A stretch of DNA of 64,000 nucleotides from Gnetum montanum (Eukaryota; Streptophyta; Gnetopsida; Gnetales; Gnetaceae), in contig MNCI01003080.1 in NCBI GenBank assembly GCA_015680685.1, forward strand, positions 157,396 to 221,395, given 5' to 3'. Under the pieces are notes generated by a model. It was not told the origin of the DNA. It did no database searches and saw only the letters and a program-made list of their open reading frames with translations. Every line of letters starts with the position of its first letter. The first letter of the stretch is position 1. Positions 1 through 12,802 of this stretch are shown piece after piece. The position numbers were made by a program, and so were the translations under genes.

Positions 1-231
1 AAGGAATGGATGCTCATCGCACTTAGGCTAGATTATATTCTCTTACCCTTTTCTCCTAGATTAGTTAATATTACTCTCTTTCCATTGCCTTCAGGAGTAG
101 CATTAGATTAGGAACACATCATACACCTCACTCTGGACTAAACCATACATGACAAATATAATACTAATCCAGGTGGGAAGACAGCAAACTATGACCTAAG
201 GATAACTGTCTAGGTGCCACAACTAGTCCAT
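1..231 (+). mobile_element. Truncated LTR (3' part), GATATC family
   Basis: The opening bases match the downstream third of the LTRs described below, beginning at the motif AAGGAATGGATGCTCATCGC and running through the conserved 'cacctcactctggactaaacc' and 'ccaggtgggaagaca' blocks. Similarity stops abruptly at the CACAACTAGTCCAT block, before the usual TCATCA end, so the copy is truncated on the right. Its 5' part lies outside the window. Confidence 0.8.
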
Positions 232-1789
232 ACTCTCAAATGAACAAACTACAAGAATTTTGCTAATTGGCTTTAAAAACTACTACTGAATCGTGTGCCT
301 AAGGGTTGTATTTAGAGGCCTAGGAGTATCTAACAATATCGCATCTTGAGCCACAATATCGTGTACTCGATATCGTAACCACTATAATATCAGAGCTTAT
401 GAAAAACATGATTCATCAACTATGAAATAAATAGAGAATGAAAAATTTAGAATGTGACCCACCATGAGTCACACCTAATCACATTGTTAAAAAAATCTAT
501 AATGAAAAATATTCATATGATGCAATGCAAGTCGCACCCAGTCACAAATACTCAATCTCTCAAAACAAGTATTAGATGATAGTGGCTCGTAAGACCTCTA
601 AGTGCAATGCATTTTGAGTCACAGCCTTATTGCAATTGCTTGTCTATACTTAATTTTTTACCCAAAAAAAAGAAAATAGCAAGAAAATCAAGGAAAAGTA
701 AGAAAATAGCAATAAAAACATAGAAAAGTCATGACAGGAGAATAACTAGGGTGTTTTTACTTCACATTTCATACCTCAAAATATTAGGTGATCTTCATAA
801 ATATTTTGGCATAAATGAATAATAACTATATATGACAATGTCAAAATGACATCCATGGTCACACAATAATACACCTCTTATCATGAAAAGCCTTGCTTGC
901 TTAAAGTAATTATCATTTATAGAAATTCAACATGCATTGACATGACAATATCGTAGCTTGTGGCAATGAACCATGGAAAACCTTATTATCCAAAAAAGAA
1001 CAAATATAAATTAATTAAATAATATTAACATGATTAATATGATTGTTACACTACCAAAAGACATAGTCCATAAATAGTAGAAACTTTGCCTCTGGTGTAG
1101 TTCATGGGTTGTGATTAGACATGATTAAAGTTGAAAACGTAATCTTTGAATAGAATACTTGCTATAGATTTAGACTACTTATTATACTACCATCAAAACA
1201 TGGTTCACAAATAATGGAAATTTTGATCCTGTTTTAGATTCAACCCTTATGTAAGCCACTTCGCATAAGAATTCCCATGGTTCATATTCACATATTTCAT
1301 AACATCCTTATTTTGAGTCATTGATTAAGGAAAATTTGAGCCTTAATTTTGTCTTCAAATAACACACTGAGTTAACAACGTGTTTAGTCCTTAGTCAAAA
1401 TAAATACCCTCTTTTCACCTAGAAAGCCAACAATCAATTCATTAGACAGAAACCCATCATTCAACCATTACTTATTAAACATAAATATTAAATAATAATA
1501 TTTTATCATAACCACTGAATGAATAAGATCTCAAAAATCCATGTCAAGAAATAAATTGAATTTTAATCATAGTGACTAATTAAATAGACAAGTATTATAA
1601 AAAAACATATTATCATAGACACTTCCAAAGAATAGATAATAATAACAAACACTACCATGCATAAGCATTAATAATAGTAGATTGTGACTCCACTTACTAG
1701 TCATCTAATATTTGAATAAAACATAGATAATAAAAACAATAAAGTTATTAACTTGTCATGGAACAAAGATCAAGATTAGACAATCTCAT
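232..1789. other. AT-rich stretch, no gene recognised
   Basis: There is no sizeable open frame and no recognisable protein similarity. Around 335-400 a short run of GATATC-like motifs (atatcgtgtactcgatatcg) resembles the U3 of the LTR family and may be another decayed fragment. The rest is simple AT-rich DNA, plausibly the 3' untranslated part of the minus-strand gypsy element whose integrase starts at about 1790. Confidence 0.5.
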
Positions 1790-3336
1790 AAGGACTTGTC
1801 CTAAACATGTCCATAATCAAATTAAATTCAGCTTGAGGACAATCAATATTACACAATTTAATTGATTCATTAGCATATGTGGGAATTTATCTAAAATAAT
1901 ATTTTATATGTTAACCATTAACATGCAAAGTCTTAGAAGTACCAAGTCTACAAATATCCATTGCACTATTACCTAAGACCTTAGTAACCTAAAATGATCC
2001 CTTCCATTTTGATAGTAATTTCTTAGCAAAATTCTTAAGTAGCATATTGAAAAATAGTACTAAATCCCCTTCTCCAAATAATTTCCTTAGAATCCTCTAA
2101 TCATGCCAAAATTTCAGTCATTTTTTACACAACCATTCCCTATCTAGAGCATGCATGCATTCCTTGTCTAGTTGATTTAATGCAAGTAAATATGCAAAAA
2201 AATATGTATTTAAATTCATTGCTAACTGATGATACATTCTAAAAGCTTTATTTTAAATAGAAGAAGGAATGAGACATTGTTTACCAAATACCAATTCATA
2301 AGATGTAGAGCCAAGAGAAGACTTATATGATGTACAAATGGCTCATAAGGCATCAAGTAAATGATATCATCAACTGGTTCTATTTCCTCCTACCATTTTT
2401 TGTAAAATACATTTAATTTCTTTTTTCGTACTTTCAACTAGACCAATAAACTATGGATGATAGGCTATAGTTATATAATGTGTAATATCTATCTTTTTCA
2501 AGAAATTTTCCATAACATTATTACCAAAATACATATCTTAGTAACTGATCAAAATTCAAGGTTGGCCAAAATAAGGAATTAATTCCTCATGTAAGAACTT
2601 CAAAATAGTATTAGCATCATCATGTTTATTGGTTTTAATAAGAACCCATCTTTTAACATAATCAATAGAGACAAGAATATACATATATGAATTACTTGAA
2701 GGATCCATGAAATCAATGAAAAAATAATCAAAGGGCTTACATTCCATCAAGGTAGGTAATAAAGGAATGCCTTGATGTCTTATGAGTCCTCCCATTCTTT
2801 GGCAGTGATCACATCTCTTACAATAGATGTAAGTATTGCTGAATAAGGTAGGCCAAAAGAATTTAATGTAAAGGATTTTATAAAATTTCTTCTTACCTAG
2901 AAAATAACCTTTCCACACTTCATCAAAATTTAAAGCAATTACCTCTTTCTGTTCTTACTGCATAAGACAACTTCTAATGATCTAATCATTGCAGATTTTA
3001 TACATGAAAGGATCTTCCCAAATGAACCGCTAAGCTTTAATGATAAAGGCCTATTTTTGTTCCTTAGTCTATGATTTAGAAATCTTAAATACAAATAAGT
3101 AATTGGAAATATCAACATACCATAGATCTTGGACTGTAAGAATAATAACCCTAGCACAACATGAAAATAGCTACTCATCAAGAAAAGAATTATTAAATGA
3201 ATGAGAATTTTCTAATTGTTACATGTCCTCTAATTAAGAAATTTGGTTAGCGATCAAATTTTTAGTTACTTTCTTGTCATTATTTACTACATCAAACTCT
3301 TGCAACAACAAACATCAATGAATTAGATGTGGAATC
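1790..3336 (-). pseudogene. Ty3/gypsy pol relic: RNase H end and integrase
   Basis: On the minus strand, 3336 down to about 3241 reads as the end of a retroelement RNase H domain (LLQEFD followed by a KNLIANQIS tail). Integrase follows. Its zinc-binding CKRCDHCQRMG motif is near 2800, the first catalytic Asp lies in FIDFMDPSS, an ITHYITIAYHP block follows, and the catalytic Glu lies in GLVEST. The C-terminal part (YELVFGK ... GDLVLFF ... KWKGSF) runs to about 1790. Several stops and frameshifts interrupt it, and a stop falls at the second catalytic Asp region (ISY*D). The longest open pieces are 2556-2918 and 2939-3181. The matching 5' half is at 9562-10250, because a younger LTR element (3337-9561) sits inside the RNase H coding region. 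The element is dead; the gypsy pol assignment is firm, the lineage is not. Confidence 0.85.
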
Positions 3337-4258
3337 TGATGAATCGTGGTTTATTAGGTGCTGATATTGGACCCTTGATATCAGACCCTTGTTAACCAGG
3401 TGCTAATATTAGACCCTTGTTAACCAAGTGCTGATATCAGACCCTTGATATCTTATGAGTCCTAATATTGGACCCTCAATATCGAGTACGCGATATTGCA
3501 GCCTAATAAGCAATATCATGGTTCCCGTGTGAACCTATAAATACACAAGGGGGCACATGGGAAAAGGAAGTCAATTTAGTGTTAGAGTAGAGTCTTTTTG
3601 TCATTTTTTCCTCTCAACCCTTCCTCCCAATGCATGCCCGCACTGTGATAATTGTAATTGTACAACACCTTTATTCAAGTGTGACATACTTGGACACGCA
3701 CATGATCAGAAATAAAGATCAAGATTACTTCATCATTACAGCATTCACTTAGTTTAATCATTTAATTATTATTGTTATTTATTACTTTCGTAGTTAATAT
3801 CTCTTCACCCTAAACTCCTTAAACGTGGAATGAGTACGAATTAATCACGAGCATTTAAGTGTGACTACTTGGTATCCCAGTAGTGTACCTAGGACATGTG
3901 CTTGGTAATCCCAACAGTAGTCATGCACGAGGTCCAAGATGTGTACAGATGATTAAGGAATGGATGCTCATCGCACTTAGGCTAGCGTAGACTCTCTTCA
4001 CCCTTTCTCTCTTAGCTTAACAAGTTATTTTCCATTGCCTCCAAGAGTAGCACTAACTTAGGACCACATCATACACCTCACTCTGGACTAAACCATACGT
4101 GACAAAGCAAATACTAATCCATGTGGGAAGAAAGAAAACTACAATCACTGAGTAACTATCTAGATACCACAACTAGCTTGTCTGCGGAGTTCGACCGGAT
4201 CATGCGTGAAACGCTCATATTCGTATGGTTGAGTGTAGGGGTACCTCGCCACTCATCA
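3337..4258 (+). repeat. 5' LTR of element A
   Basis: The U3 (about 3350-3530) is rich in degenerate GATATC palindromes. A TATA-like CTATAAATACAC lies near 3535. The U5 ends with the family block GAGTGTAGGGGTACCTCGCC and terminal TCATCA. The paired LTR at 8640-9561 is the same length but visibly diverged, so the insertion is not recent. Confidence 0.9.
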
Positions 4259-4276
4259 TTAGCGTTGTTGTTGAGG
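4259..4276 (+). other. Primer-binding site, tRNA-Asp type (decayed)
   Basis: The plant tRNA-Asp 3' end predicts TGGCGCCGTTGCCGGGG. Here the site reads TAGCGTTGTTGTTGAGG, and all five differences are C-to-T or G-to-A. Element B (TGACGTCGTTGCCGGGG at 12725) and element E (TGGTGCTGTTGCCGGGG on the minus strand, about 38851 downward) keep better copies. Confidence 0.7.
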
Positions 4277-4395
4277 ACGATGCTAGTTATCTAGATTAGT
4301 TATATCATACAAGATCATTGTAACGAGTATTAACAATATATCCTTTAGAAAAGAAATTAAATTCAATTCAATTAAATCACACACCACTCACAACA

Positions 4396-6668
4396 ATGTC
4401 TCTCTCATAAGACTCTGCTAACGCCACAACTAGTGAGGTAATTCATTGGAGAACCAACAACTTATATGATGAAGACAAAGTTTGGAGTACTCAACTTTAT
4501 GCAGGAATTCCATATGTTCATGAGTATCCTAACGATACTCAAAGACTTTCATCATCCAACTCTGACACCTCTAGTAAGGATGAGACATCCCATAGAACGA
4601 GGAGGCTTGAAAGGCTTAGGACCTTCTCAATAACTAACAAGAACTTATTTGGGGATGATTGGAAGACTTACAAAAGTCATAATGCATTTTACAGTTCCCT
4701 CTCTTCCTCTACTCCTTCAACATCAAATTGTGACATGGATGACTATCTTTCAAGGGATCGACATAGAACTAAAAATCGAGCTCACAAAGAAAATCGAGAA
4801 CACTAACATGAACAAGGACAAATCGTTCCAACACACAAACTCACAATCCACTTAATGATGATGAACCCCTGCTGGCCACTAGGAGCCTAATGCCTATACA
4901 AGAGGCCATTCGAATATCCTACAAGCATCGCAAGGAAAGCTGTCTACCCAGGCTTGACTTAAACAACTTTTCTAAGTTTTTCGGAGGCTATGATTTAGAT
5001 CCGCAACATCATCTATAGGCCTTCTACGATGCCTATGCATGGAAAAATATTAATAATGGATGGAAAAAACTTAAGCTCTTTCCCATGACACTCGTTAGCC
5101 AAGAAAAAGTATGGTACAAATCATTAAAACCAAAAGCAGTCCGTAGTTGGCCAACAATGGTAGAACTCGTTACTGAATGATATCAAACCTATGCTAGAGT
5201 GTTGGCCTTGAGGAGACAAATCCAAGAATGGAAACAAGAGCAACATGAACCCTTGGACATGGCCTTAGAAAGATAGTATGCACTGTTAAACAACTACCCA
5301 GGCCATGGGTTCTCCAAGGAAAGGCTAATGTGCCATATCATATATGGGCTTTGTAATGAAACAAGGGAGATCCTAGGGATGTATGCCTGAGGTTCACTAT
5401 ATGAGCTATGAACCCATCAATTCCAAGAGCTTATCAAACAAGTAGCAAAAGAAGAAGGAGAAATGGCTAAATGGGAGAATGCTGAAAAATCTCGATAGGT
5501 CCAAAAATCAACAAGGGATCATGATTATGAAGAGGAGAAATCAACTCACCGTAACGAGGTGGAACCATCTTTGCTAGTACTACCATCATTGGATGAAGTT
5601 AAGGCAAAGATCGATAGGATGATGGAATGGATACATGAAAAATTTGGACAATATACAAACATTATTAGAGGTAGAACCATGACAAACCAAGAAGCAAGAT
5701 AGAACATCCTTAGACAATCGAAAAGAAGGGTCAAAGAGAATAAAAGCTCAACTACCAATCATACGTATCAATGTAATGTTTGTTTGTAAAATCACCCCAA
5801 AGGCCAATGCCCAATCTTGTCACATTTACATGAGCATTGGGGAGGAATGTTACATCTAGAGCTTGTACAAAAATACTGTGTTCAATCACAGTGGCAAAAA
5901 TCCCAGTCGTGGGGGAGGCCACCCTTGAACTGGTCACACCCTTCATATCATCCAAACCTAAGCACTTATCAAGTCCAACATCCTGTTTTCCCAACTAGGT
6001 CAACATCCTCTATCTTTCCACATTATTACTATTCTCCTCAATACTATCAACCCATATCCTCTCCAACAAGGTCACCACCTCATGTACCTTACACTTTTCC
6101 TCAACAACAACATTTTCAACCTTCACCTCCTTCTACATCACCACCAATTGTACCTAAAGGGTTTGCACTGCAGCATCAACCCATGAACATTACTTGTGCT
6201 ACTACTGACAACAGCAGTGGCAACCCACCACACCAAAGGCTTCCCTTATTTAGACATAATCGTCGAAAGGGACACCTCAGTTTTGAAACCACTGCATCCG
6301 CCAACTCAACACAAGTCCAACACTGTGGTGCATCTTCCTCTTCGAACCCAACACCTCATGTTACCTTATTAGGACCACCACTCAATACTCCGACAACCAT
6401 GGGGCCTAATGAATATAGCCACATGGGGAGACATGTTGATCCTTGCATACCATCTTACGGTCGCAAGTACCATAGTGGATCAACTCTTTATAAATTAACC
6501 ACATCTTATAACTTGCCTCACTATGTCAACTCTAATCAAGTGTGTGAACCCCAATGGGGTAAGCATGACCGAGTTCCAATATTTCCAACATGCAAGGATC
6601 CCCACCTTCCATTTATTAATTCTAGCCATTTTCAACCATTTATTTATGGGGGGTATCCCTCATTCTAA
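4396..6668 (+). pseudogene. Degenerate Gag polyprotein of element A
   Basis: The reading frame begins at ATG 4396 and is recognisable to the stop at about 6668, but it is broken by many in-frame stops and at least one shift. The core retrotransposon Gag domain is clear at 4890-5470 (GWKKLKLFPMTL, VWYKSL, LLNNYPGHGF). A zinc-knuckle-like CNVCL*NHPKGQCP follows near 5770 with spacing CX2CX3HX4C. A long Pro/Ser/His-rich tail (open 5817-6668) ends it. Element E carries the same protein at about 60-70% by eye. Gag would form the virus-like particle; protease, reverse transcriptase and integrase are all missing. Confidence 0.8.
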
Positions 6669-8042
6669 CAACATTAGAATTAATAAATGCTTTCTTTTTC
6701 TTTAATTTTATAATTTTTTTGTTTTCCAAATTTTCATCTTTCAATTTATTATTTTGTCTTTTTGTCTTCTTATCTTTTTATGAGTAATCTCATCTACGAA
6801 CAAAGCACTCATGTGACTCATTAGTTGAGGTGTTGTTCTTTGGTATCAAGTCTTAGGTGGCTAATTATTTGGATAGTGAGCCCACAACATCCACTCACCC
6901 ATTCTATTAATAAGAGGTTCTACTCTAGGTATGATGATATTCTTGACATCATAAAAACTTAAAGTAATTTTATCCTCATTATACCCAGAGCAAAGAAGGA
7001 TGGACTAAGCGGGAATGGCCAAGGTGTGACATCAAGGAGACTTGTGTATTCTCTTTGGTGACATTTGTAGGAGTTATCATGTAGCTTGGTTGTACTAAGA
7101 TCCTTGTAGATCTAATGAAAAATGGGAGTAAGAGTAATCAAAATGCACTCAATCAAGGAAAACCAATGCTATTCTAGGGGGTTCCACTAGAAAGACATGC
7201 ACCCATGCCTGAAGGTAGGCGGCTTCTCTAGATTAAGCATTTAAAAAAAAGAGAAAAAAAGAGAGAAAATATAAGAAGAGTGCCACAAAGAAAAATCACT
7301 CCTCCCTTGTACAAAATTCCAAGTGATCGTACGCCTTGCCATCATTATGCTCTTATTGTTGTCTATCATTGGAAAAAACAATGCGATGTCACTAATCAGA
7401 AGAATGGACTTGGTCCTGATTTTTAAAAAATAGGTTAATGACACATTAATCATGCCTTACACTGAGGATTCATTATGCCCTAGGCCAATTATCTGATGTC
7501 CCACTCTTTGCAATCCCTTCTACAATTCGCCCCATCTCGTTGTTCATGTAATTAGGACTCGTGACTTATGTAGTGTTGAATTTATACCTCATCATAGTGG
7601 TATCTACGTGTGTGTGTTTTGTGGAACTGGTATGGATTACATTTAACCCTTCGAGTGCCTATAGACATTTTCAGGATGGTTACATAAGGGCATCATAGGT
7701 AGAAGCCTACTTTGGGGAGGATCTGCTTATGTGACTTTTGTAATTTGTACTTTTTGCACACCACTACATCATCTTATACCCTCCAAGTACTTCATTGCCA
7801 AATATATTCTTTCCTTTGTCATCATTTTATCAAACCTTCCTCCAAACTAGGTCCTTTTATGTGTCACCTAAACAAACTAGGTCCGACATTAAACTTTTAG
7901 GGAAACTTCCTTGAAAAATTTCTAACTCTAAAATCATACTAAGCAAATAATTCAACATTTATTAAAAGCAATGAGTAAGGTATGAAATAATTGAACTTCT
8001 GTCATTAACCTTACTAACAATTGATCTTTGTATGTGATTATA
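6669..8042 (+). other. Non-coding 3' interior of element A
   Basis: No convincing gene is seen. Blocks are shared with elements B and E, notably TAAGGGCAT... and ...TTTGGGGAGGA near 7685-7725. This is probably untranslated or intronic RNA sequence that ends in a splice-acceptor-like GTGATTATAG immediately before the ATG at 8043. Confidence 0.5.
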
Positions 8043-8450
8043 GATGGCCCCTAAAAGAGAACAATGAAGAGGACCTTCTCAAGGTGCAACTAAATGCCCA
8101 GGGGGAGGTAGAGGACAAGGACTACATGCAGAACATGTAGAGAAGGAGGCACAATCATTCAGCATCTATCAGGGACCTCTTGTCACTACACAATTTGGCC
8201 AAGCAAAAGGTGGAGAGGTCAGGGCCCAAGCCTATGAAGAGGAATGATAGCTATTTGCCACAAGGCATGTTAAGGCCAATCAAGATGGAAAGTGCCAACT
8301 CCATCAAACATTGGAACATCAGCAAGGATAGCTCATAATCCTTGAATAGAAGAGAAGAAACGGTAGGTGCTTCTTCAATGGTATCAATCTTAGAAGCCTG
8401 GCCTGCAGGACAAAGGAAAGGCACCCATGGAGGAACCACCGCCACCTAGA
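8043..8450 (+). pseudogene. Remnant accessory 3' ORF of element A
   Basis: An ATG directly follows an intron-acceptor-like AG and opens a peptide MAPKREQ with an early stop. The frame continues recognisably as GPSQGATKCPGGGRGQG and QSFSIYQGPLVTTQFGQAKGG. Element E has the same start (MTPKCRQQEGLAQG; QSFSIHQ; QAKGG) followed by a 169-residue open frame. In A the distal part is shortened and broken. I do not recognise a family. Confidence 0.5.
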
Positions 8451-8639
8451 ACCACATGAGTTCCAACAAAGTTTTGTAATTCTATGTCTATGTCCCAATT
8501 TTATTTTTTCCAATCGCACACTATGACATGAATAATTCCTAGTTAGTCAATAATCCCATACCTATCCACTGTGTAATCAATTGGAGTCATTCTCATTTTT
8601 TTTAACTCGAGGACGAGTTGTCATTCAGTCTTGGGGGTA

Positions 8640-9561
8640 TGATGAATCGTGGTTTGTCAAGTGCTGATATCAAACCCTTGTTAACTAGGTGCTGATATCA
8701 TACCCTTGTTAACCAAGTGCTAATATCAGACCCCTGTTATTGAACCCCTAATATCTAATGAGTCCCGATATCAGACCCTCGATATCGTGGCCTGACAAGC
8801 GATATCGCGTACACGATATTGCGATTACCATGTGAGCCTATAAATACACAATAGGGTGCATGGGAAAAGGAAGTCAATTTAGTGTTAGAGTAGAGTCTTT
8901 TTGTCATTTTTTCCTCTCAACCATTTCTCTCAGTTCATGCTCGCAGTGTGATGATTGTAATTGTATAGCACCTTTATTTGAGTGTGACGTACTTGGACAC
9001 GCACATGACTGGAAATAAAGATCGAGATTAGTTCATCATTGTAGCATTCACTTAGTTTAATCATTTAATTTTTATTTTTATTTATTGCTTTCGTAGTTAA
9101 TATCTCTTCACCCTAAACTCCTTAAACGCGGAATGAGTACAACTTAATCACGAGCATTTAAGTGTAACTACTTGGTATCCCAGTAGCATACCTAGGACAT
9201 GTGCTTGGTAATCCCAGCAGTAGTCATGCACAAAATCCAAGATGTGTAAAAATGATTAAGGAACGGATGCTCATCGCACTTAGGCTAGCTTAGACTCATT
9301 TCACCCTTTCTCTCTTAGCTGAACAAGCTATTTTCCCTTGCCTCCAGGAGTAGCACTAACTTAGGAGCACATCATACACCTCACTCTAGACTAAACCATA
9401 CGCAATAAAGCAAATACTAGTCCAGGTGGGAAGACAACGAACTACGATCAGCGAGTAACTATCTAGATACCACAACTAGCCCGTCTACGGAGTTTGATCG
9501 GATCATGTGTAAAATGCTCATATTCGCATGGTTGAGTGTAGGGGTACCTCGCCACTCATCA
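8640..9561 (+). repeat. 3' LTR of element A
   Basis: The ends are TGATGAATCG and CCACTCATCA and the length is 922 bp, as in the 5' LTR. The polypurine tract lies just upstream (about 8629-8637). Confidence 0.9.
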
Positions 9562-10250
9562 GACTCTTAATGTGCTTATTATGTAAATATTTAATCAAAT
9601 CATGATTAATATAAACAATTGTCCTATATCCTATCAAATAAGAATGAAATTCATCTAAACTATAAATTACAACAAGCATGTCCTTCTCGGTTGTTGTATA
9701 ATTAGCCTAAGTTCAGTTTAAGATTTTGGAAATATAGTAAATAACATTTGGAACATTATCCTTTCCTTATTCCAAAACCACTCTTATGGAAAAATCAAAG
9801 GCATTAGCTATTAACTCAAAATCAAAACTCCAAGTAGGTCCTTGCATGATGGCTACTAAAGTAAGTTTTGATTTCACAAAATCAAACACTTATTAGTACT
9901 CATTAGTCTAATTAAACATCATCTCCTTTTGTAACAATTACAGTAAGGGTTGAGTAATCATTGAAAAATCCTTAATACAATATCTATCAAAACGAGCATG
10001 ACCAACAAATGCATGAATGCCTTTTACATTGGTTGGAGGGGAAATATTTGAAATTACTCTTACCTTTTTCGGATCAATAGAAATTCTTATCTTACTCACA
10101 ATATGCCGAAGTACCACATTGGAAGGAACTATAAACTGGAAATTTTCCATGAGAGTCAAAGGTATTTATTGATGCATCTACAAGAGAATAATTCAAGATG
10201 ATCCAAAGCATCAACATATGAATCATAAGAAACTTTAAAATTGTTAGTTT
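9562..10250 (-). pseudogene. Ty3/gypsy pol relic: reverse transcriptase end and RNase H
   Basis: Minus strand. From 10250 downward a reverse transcriptase C-terminal part is visible (DSYVDALDHLE, then VVLRHIVSKIRISIDPKKV, GIHAFVGHARFDRYCIKDF). It is followed by a connection/RNase H domain (TWSFDFELIANAF, VIYYISKIL, NYTTTEKDMLVVIYSLDEF, SYLIGYRTIVYINHDLIKYL). The usual DAS motif with the first RNase H Asp reads NAF here. The frame stops at the insertion point of element A and resumes at 3336. The polymerase catalytic block upstream is not recognisable beyond 10250. Confidence 0.85.
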
Positions 10251-11414
10251 TTTAAAGTAGAAGACCATAAGTTTTTGTTTTTTTTCTATAAAAAGGATTT
10301 ATTTTAATAATAACAGAAATTTCCATATTCATGGGCAATTATAATATTATTTTTTCCTAATCCATATATATATATATAATTTTTAAGNATTCAAGGAATC
10401 TCTTAGAAATTTTTATTATGGAATCACTAATATAATTTTAGTAATAATTTTATTATTTCATCAATTCATCAACATTATTTATCATTATTATTTAATCTTG
10501 GAACTTGAATAGTCAAAATTGCAGACATTTACTATTTTGATTATATCTCATTCATTTCATAACATTTTTTAGTGATTCCAGATTTATTAGAAAGTTAGAA
10601 GGGTGGCTACGTGTATCTAAAATTTTAGTTCAATATCTATTGCAATTTAGAAGAAATTAGCTCTATAATATAACTGATTTTCTAAATCCTAAATTTTTAC
10701 CAAAATGAATGATGATCATTGATTAGATTATTTCTTCATTATTACACTAAAATTTTATATGATGTTACCCTTTTTATATAATAATATAGCTTTACAAGTT
10801 TTCCAATGTTAATTTAATACTTTCTCCATTGTGAAATTTAATTTGTGCCAAATTTCTATATGAATAGCATATCTTGCTCACTTTAATAATTCTACATATA
10901 AACCATTGAATATATAACTTTTCTAGATGCTAACTTTTAAATATCCTTTATGACTTCCTGAAAAGTAAATTGAAGAGGTGTTTACTATACAATAGTAGTA
11001 GAATTATCATCTTTTTAAATAGCTTATTGTAAAATAAGAAAATATCTTGAAAAGAAAAATTAACAAATGAAAACATTGTTAAAACTATCTAGGTTCCTTT
11101 TTAATTATGCAAGCAAAATATTCCTGTTGTTTTATGATAAATTTTCTTCTCTTGGTTCTAATCAAGTATTTATACATTTTAACTAAACTTTGTTTGTGAC
11201 TATTGTTTGCATTCTTAATATTATGCCTAGCTTGCATGCAATTCTCATCAAAGCAAATCTTCTAAACACCCTTTTGTTGTGAATGTACAACTTGTTTCAC
11301 TATTGTAAGCAAAATTTGTTCAAGCTCCTCATGTCACCTTTGAAGAGCCCATTTGTTCAAAACTACTAGATGAGTTTATATTGACATTTTTTTTCTATTC
11401 TTATTTTTTAATAT
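10251..11414. other. AT-rich stretch, no gene recognised
   Basis: No domain or long frame is seen. A single unresolved base lies at 10388 after an (AT)n run. The sequence probably belongs to the decayed ends of the gypsy relic and of the minus-strand LINE that begins at 11415. Confidence 0.5.
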
Positions 11415-11801
11415 CTAAGAAACAATTAGAATTTTTAACAAAAACTCAACATGATGATGGCAATAATCCACTAAATCTTGTCCAAAGTGTAACTCAATAA
11501 AATCAATATCTTCATAAGAACATAAAAGCAAATCAATGCAAGAGTTACTTTGAGGTCTTGTGAAAGTAAATGATGAAGATTTAGGAAATCTAGTAAGTCC
11601 ATTGCAAATCAAAAGATCAAAATTTTTTGTCCATTGTAAAAGTTGTTAGCCCATCTTATTAATAGTGCCATCTGCAAAATGTTGGATCCAATCGTGATCC
11701 TCAACAATATCTAAATTGCGAACAATATGTTGCCATTGAATAATCTTTGTTTTCTCTAAACCTATTCTTCCACTAAAATCTTCACAAATAAATAATGAGC
11801 C
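11415..11801 (-). pseudogene. LINE endonuclease relic, C-terminal part
   Basis: Read on the minus strand from 11801, this is the second half of an APE-type endonuclease of a non-LTR retrotransposon. It shows a GDFNARIG-like block (ICEDFSGRIG), then LLICNGLTRFPKSSSFTF, SCIDLLLCS, and a LGxD-like LHFGQDLVDYCHHH. The first half lies at 18925-19556 on the other side of element B; joining at the GAGCC target duplication restores the reading. One internal stop follows INKMG. It is not functional. Confidence 0.75.
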
Positions 11802-12723
11802 TGATGAGATGCGATATCATGTCATCCCCTACAATCTCACGTACGCGATATCACGGTCCGTCACCAAATCTATAAATAAGAGGCGGCACTCCCCTCATTT
11901 GTCATCCTAGGCTAGAAGTAGCGAAGCTCTGGCAGTTTGATCACTCTAGAGATAGAATTTTTCCATGTGCCCGCAATAGGAGTCCCCAAGTGAATGGATC
12001 TTTATTCGAGCAGCTTTGTACTTGAACGCAAGTTGTATATGACAATAAAGACGAGCTTTGTGAATAAACCTTGCAATGCATGGAATAGGTTTTATTACAT
12101 GTTATTTATTGTTTTCCTAGTAACGTGGCATGAGTACGACTTGGTTACGAGCATTGACGAATGTGTACGGCTAACCAAGGAATCGGCTACTCAACGTGAT
12201 TAGATTCTCTCACCCTTATCTCCTAGAATGTGGGATGAGTACGACTTGATTACGAGCATCTATGAATGTGTACGGCTAGTAAAGGAATCGACTACTCATC
12301 ACACTTAGGCTAGTTAGGTGCCTCAGTACGACCACTTCGAGCATGTGCGTTACGTGTGGTGATCCTAGTAACGATTAGTGTTTGGTAGCCACAGTTGCAT
12401 AGTTTAGGGTGTGTATGGTAAGTGGGAACGGATGCTGATGCTAGTTAATTTAGACTTAGGTCATTAGTTAGAGTTAGCTAGTTTTTCAACCCTTTGCTCT
12501 TAGCGTAGAAGACATAAAACCAGAAAAGACCAAAAAAATCATATACCTCGGACTTACTTAACCATACATTAGTACAACAACAAGTAAGTCTGGGAAGACA
12601 ACGAATGATTAACCCCAAGTGTTCCATGGGGCGTTTAGGCATATAGTTTGCGAAGTTCGACCAGATCGCGCATGCTACACTCGTTTCGTACGGTTGAGTG
12701 TAGGGGTACCTCGCCACTCATCA
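11802..12723 (+). repeat. 5' LTR of element B
   Basis: The U3 is short and holds GATATC palindromes (cgatatcatg, gatatcacgg). A TATA-like CTATAAATAAGAGGC lies near 11870. An internal block is duplicated (GGCATGAGTACGACTTGGTTACG near 12127 and GGGATGAGTACGACTTGATTACG near 12232). It ends at TCATCA, directly followed by the primer site TTGACGTCGTTGCCGGGG. Confidence 0.9.
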
Positions 12724-12802
12724 TTGACGTCGTTGCCGGGGAATAAGTGTTTGTGCACCGAATAGAACATAAGGGATATCACTCACATCGTTGTGAGCCT
12801 TA

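Larger units (their letters stand above)
3337..9561 (+). mobile_element. LTR retrotransposon A, Gag-only, GATATC family
   Basis: This is a complete two-LTR element of 6,225 bp. Both LTRs (3337-4258 and 8640-9561) are 922 bp, start TGATGAATCG and end CCACTCATCA. The flanking 5-mers are GAATC and GACTC, a target duplication with one mismatch. Just inside the 5' LTR is a primer site like the 3' end of tRNA-Asp, decayed by C-to-T and G-to-A changes. A polypurine tract (TTGGGGG) precedes the 3' LTR, after a conserved CTCGAGGACGAG block. The interior encodes a broken Gag and a remnant accessory frame. No reverse transcriptase or integrase is present, so the element must have moved in trans. It lies inside the minus-strand gypsy RNase H region. 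Confidence 0.9.
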
